Assembly (NCBI GenBank): GCA_000497835.1
Contig: KI547165.1
Location: forward strand, 504,670 to 538,382
Length of the DNA stretch: 33,713 bases
Source: a gamma proteobacterium L18
Lineage (GTDB): Bacteria; Pseudomonadota; Gammaproteobacteria; Pseudomonadales; Pseudomonadaceae
Direction: 5' to 3'
Shown here one piece after another: positions 33,194-33,713 of the stretch (its first letter is position 1; every line of letters starts with the position of its first letter). The notes under the pieces are model-generated. The model was not told the DNA's origin. It searched no databases and saw nothing but the letters and a program-made list of their open reading frames with translations. The translations under genes and the position numbers were made by a program.

Positions 33194-33490
33194 CTACAAA
33201 CCCTTCATGCAATTACGCACATCATCATCAATTAAACTCCCAGGCTTTATACATTCCTGAAGCGTCCTGCGATCAGGCTGGCGGGCGAATTCCTGCTGAG
33301 CTTGTTGAGCGCATTGCCGGCGGATGGCTTTGCCAACGCTGCCTGGGTCATTGGCGAACATGAGGCACGTGGCTGAATGGGACAGGCTGGTGATTACGTT
33401 CGAGCCAGGTGTCGTGGGTGTGGCTGCAGTTGCTGAGTTGGCGGCGGTGATCAAAGCCAGCGCGGCGCTGGTGGTAAAGCGGTTGAGCAT
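33194..33490 (-). CDS. Small exported cysteine-containing protein, function unknown
   Basis: 98 residues. The N-terminus MLNRFTTSAALALITAANSA is a Sec signal peptide with likely cleavage after an Ala around residue 22 (ATA-ATP). The mature part of about 75 residues carries four cysteines (in SATCLMF, RRQCAQQ, LQECIKP and RNCMKGL), suggesting two disulfides in the periplasm. No family recognised. The ATG at 33490 has AAGGA about ten bases upstream. It converges with the acetyltransferase gene. Confidence 0.7.
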   Translation of the reverse strand: MLNRFTTSAALALITAANSATAATPTTPGSNVITSLSHSATCLMFANDPGSVGKAIRRQCAQQAQQEFARQPDRRTLQECIKPGSLIDDDVRNCMKGL

Positions 33491-33549
33491 GTGGGTCGGG
33501 TCCTTGACTCGGGGATGGTTGAAACAGTGATTGCTGTGTTGGTGCTGAT

Positions 33550-33578
33550 GGCCAGCGCATCCTTCGGCAGCGGCTACG
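33550..33578 (-). repeat. REP-like repeat, intergenic
   Basis: 33550-33574 is the inverted 24/25 match to 9737-9761, and 33567-33578 carries the 12-base core also at 9814 and 19713. The surrounding 33491-33713 contains no gene I can support; a CCTAC/GTAGG hairpin lies near 33630. Confidence 0.6.
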
Positions 33579-33713
33579 GATTTGAGACTGAGCCTGCGTG
33601 AAATCCTGGCGGCGGTGGCCCGTGCAATCCTACAGATTTCACGTAGGAGCGCGCCGATAAATTTCGGTTGGTCATGACTGCAGCGGGCGCCAGAGATAAA
33701 AAGCTCGCTGGCA

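Noticed and set aside
1..33713. CRISPR arrays, tRNA or rRNA genes, insertion sequences, RAYT transposase
   Set aside because: No regularly spaced direct repeats, no tRNA cloverleaf or CCA-type end, and no transposase motif were found; the only repeats are REP/REPIN palindromes and small hairpins.

Overview
The window looks like a chromosomal segment of a Pseudomonas of the fluorescens group. The evidence is GC-rich coding sequence, dense four-base gene overlaps, the family mix (type II secretion, several LysR regulators, LysE, CidA/LrgB, Bcr-type MFS) and REP/REPIN palindromes of the kind typical of that group. No database search was possible, so all names rest on motifs, gene order and remembered family signatures.

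Layout. 1-7388: the 3' part of a type II secretion (T2SS) operon, gspF(partial)-G-H-I-J-K-L-M-C/N-like-D, nearly all translationally coupled and ending in a secretin that carries its own lipobox, as in the Hxc-type systems. 7410-18729: ordinary core or semi-core genes. These are two LysR/transporter divergent pairs (LysR-MFS and LysR-LysE), small conserved hypotheticals, a strong LexA-type SOS box next to a 33-codon hydrophobic peptide and a thymidylate-kinase-like gene, an ABC exporter, and a CidR-like LysR facing a CidA/LrgB pair. REPINs sit in two of the intergenic gaps.

18754-31014: an accessory, defence-like island that begins right after a solitary REP. It holds a protein with an HEPN-like RX4H motif, an unknown 153-residue protein, a degraded-looking ORF, a giant 2208-residue SF1 helicase (transglutaminase-like, DUF4011, split helicase, PD-(D/E)XK/Vsr-like nuclease, DUF3320), a tiny basic protein, a 334-residue coiled-coil protein of unknown function, and a two-gene Pycsar anti-phage module. 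The Pycsar pair is a three-helix membrane effector of the PycTM type followed, with a 13-base overlap, by a class III nucleotide cyclase with a C-terminal AGS-C-like sensor. Base composition becomes visibly more AT-rich here, most of all over the Pycsar pair.

31228-33713: a Bcr/CflA-type drug efflux gene, a GNAT acetyltransferase, a small exported cysteine protein and a REP copy.

The main result is the Pycsar operon and its uncharacterised neighbours, namely the 28059-29063 coiled-coil gene, the giant helicase-nuclease and the HEPN-like gene. Second is a possible SOS-controlled peptide plus nucleotide-kinase unit. No tRNA, rRNA, CRISPR array, integrase or transposase was found.
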